Positions 22,934 to 23,314 of a DNA stretch of 23,314 bases are shown piece by piece. Below the pieces are notes generated by a model that was not told the origin of the DNA, made no database searches, and saw only the letters and a program-made list of their open reading frames with translations. A program made the position numbers and the translations under genes. Location: NCBI GenBank assembly GCA_031279395.1, contig JAITIO010000008.1, positions 1 to 23,314 of the forward strand, written 5' to 3'. This DNA comes from Puniceicoccales bacterium. Its GTDB lineage: Bacteria > Verrucomicrobiota > Verrucomicrobiia > Opitutales > JAIRKQ01. Position 1 is the stretch's first letter; each line of letters starts with the position of its first letter.

Positions 22934-23314
22934 CTATGGATCACTCTGCGGCACTTCATCGCCTTGCGGTATTATAACATTTTTTGCTTTGTTTTTTCGA
23001 TATGCTATAAGTATTAGTGTGGGTACTATAATGGCGGTAGCTACAGTCGCAATTGCAATAACAGGGTGAGCAGCTGCCAGTGCCCATACAGATTTTCCCA
23101 GGGCAACTACCTTGCCCAGCAAGGATGCAGTACCTGTTTCTGTAACTATCGTCTCGGGTATTGTAGCGGCACCCACCGCCGTGCCTATTTCTCCCGCGCC
23201 TGCTGCTGCTCCAATGCCTGCCGCTGCTGCTTCGGCACCCACCGCCGCTGTTCCTAGTTCTCCCGCGCCTGCTGCTGCTCCAATGCCTCCCGCTGCTGCT
23301 GCGGCAGACACCGC
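22934..23314 (-). CDS. Ala/Gly-rich repeat protein with C-terminal membrane segment (5' end cut by window)
   Basis: Not recognised. The reading frame is open to the right edge of the window, so the start lies outside; the GTG at 23309-23311 is only the first possible start seen. The visible N-terminal part has two tandem copies of about 22 residues, each containing GIGAAAGAG and E-L/I-GTA, rich in small residues and glycine-zipper-like spacing. A section ATIPETIVTETGTA follows, then HPVIAIATVATAIIVPTLIL as a membrane helix and a basic, charged tail (AYRKNKAKN, then PQGDEVPQSDP). Such a layout fits a small membrane or pore-like protein, but no function is implied. Past the TAG at 22934-22936 the frame runs 14 more codons with a similar tail. 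It is upstream of dnaG, 259 bases away, on the same strand. Confidence 0.55.
   Translation of the reverse strand, partial: AVSAAAAAGGIGAAAGAGELGTAAVGAEAAAAGIGAAAGAGEIGTAVGAATIPETIVTETGTASLLGKVVALGKSVWALAAAHPVIAIATVATAIIVPTLILIAYRKNKAKNVIIPQGDEVPQSDP
23172..23306 (-). repeat. Two tandem 66-69 bp repeats inside the Ala/Gly-rich gene
   Basis: Copies at 23172-23237 (66 bases) and 23238-23306 (69 bases) share TCCCGCGCCTGCTGCTGCTC and most flanking bases; they differ in length by one codon. The last eight bases of the window (GACACCGC) may begin a third copy. In-frame length change points to expansion by slippage or recombination. Confidence 0.75.

Noticed and set aside
1..23314. CRISPR array, tRNA, rRNA or insertion sequence
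   Set aside because: No regular repeat-spacer pattern, cloverleaf, rRNA core sequence or transposase was found on either strand.

Overview
The window comes from an AT-rich Gram-negative bacterium. An LptD-type outer-membrane protein with a C-terminal phenylalanine, and a protein resembling a type III secretion inner rod, point to a double membrane. The YccA-type Bax inhibitor, the form of Prs and PlsC, and phage tail proteins of a kind I associate with Opitutae-like genomes suggest the PVC superphylum, probably Verrucomicrobiota. That placement is an inference and no rRNA gene is present to test it.

Left flank (1-2035): prs on the + strand, then a seven-helix Bax inhibitor-1/YccA family gene on the - strand.

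Centre (2090-13642): a tightly packed block of 14 genes, all on the - strand and so read from right to left. It begins with a winged-helix-like protein, a small-terminase-like protein, a Mu gp28-type terminase large subunit, a Mu gp29-type (DUF935) portal and a Mu-type prohead protease. It continues with a probable decoration protein, a probable major capsid protein, gp36-like and gp37-like head-completion proteins and a small tail protein. It ends with a chimeric tail fibre, two small coiled-coil proteins, a large tail-hub-like protein and a last unknown gene. The structural genes look intact. No integrase, transposase, replication, repressor, lysis, sheath, tape-measure or Mu gp30-type minor head gene is present, and host genes flank the block directly. 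It is either a reduced prophage or a domesticated, gene-transfer-agent-like particle locus. Two perfect stem-loops lie inside it, after the capsid gene and after the fibre module.

Right flank (13658-23314): plsC (+) converges on an RNase D-like 3'-5' exonuclease (-). The - strand then carries, in order of transcription, an Ala/Gly-rich membrane protein cut by the right window edge, dnaG, rpoD, a probable SctI gene, lptD and miaA. dnaG and rpoD form the classical primase/sigma pair, but dnaG is interrupted by an in-frame TGA although all catalytic motifs of the reconstructed 609-codon protein are present. The Ala/Gly-rich gene also ends in a TAG that is followed in frame by codons resembling its own tail. 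The SctI-like gene stands alone, with no other secretion gene in view.

Most genes are closely spaced or overlap by 1-4 bases. No tRNA, rRNA, CRISPR array or insertion sequence was recognised, and no gene-free stretch exceeds 300 bases.
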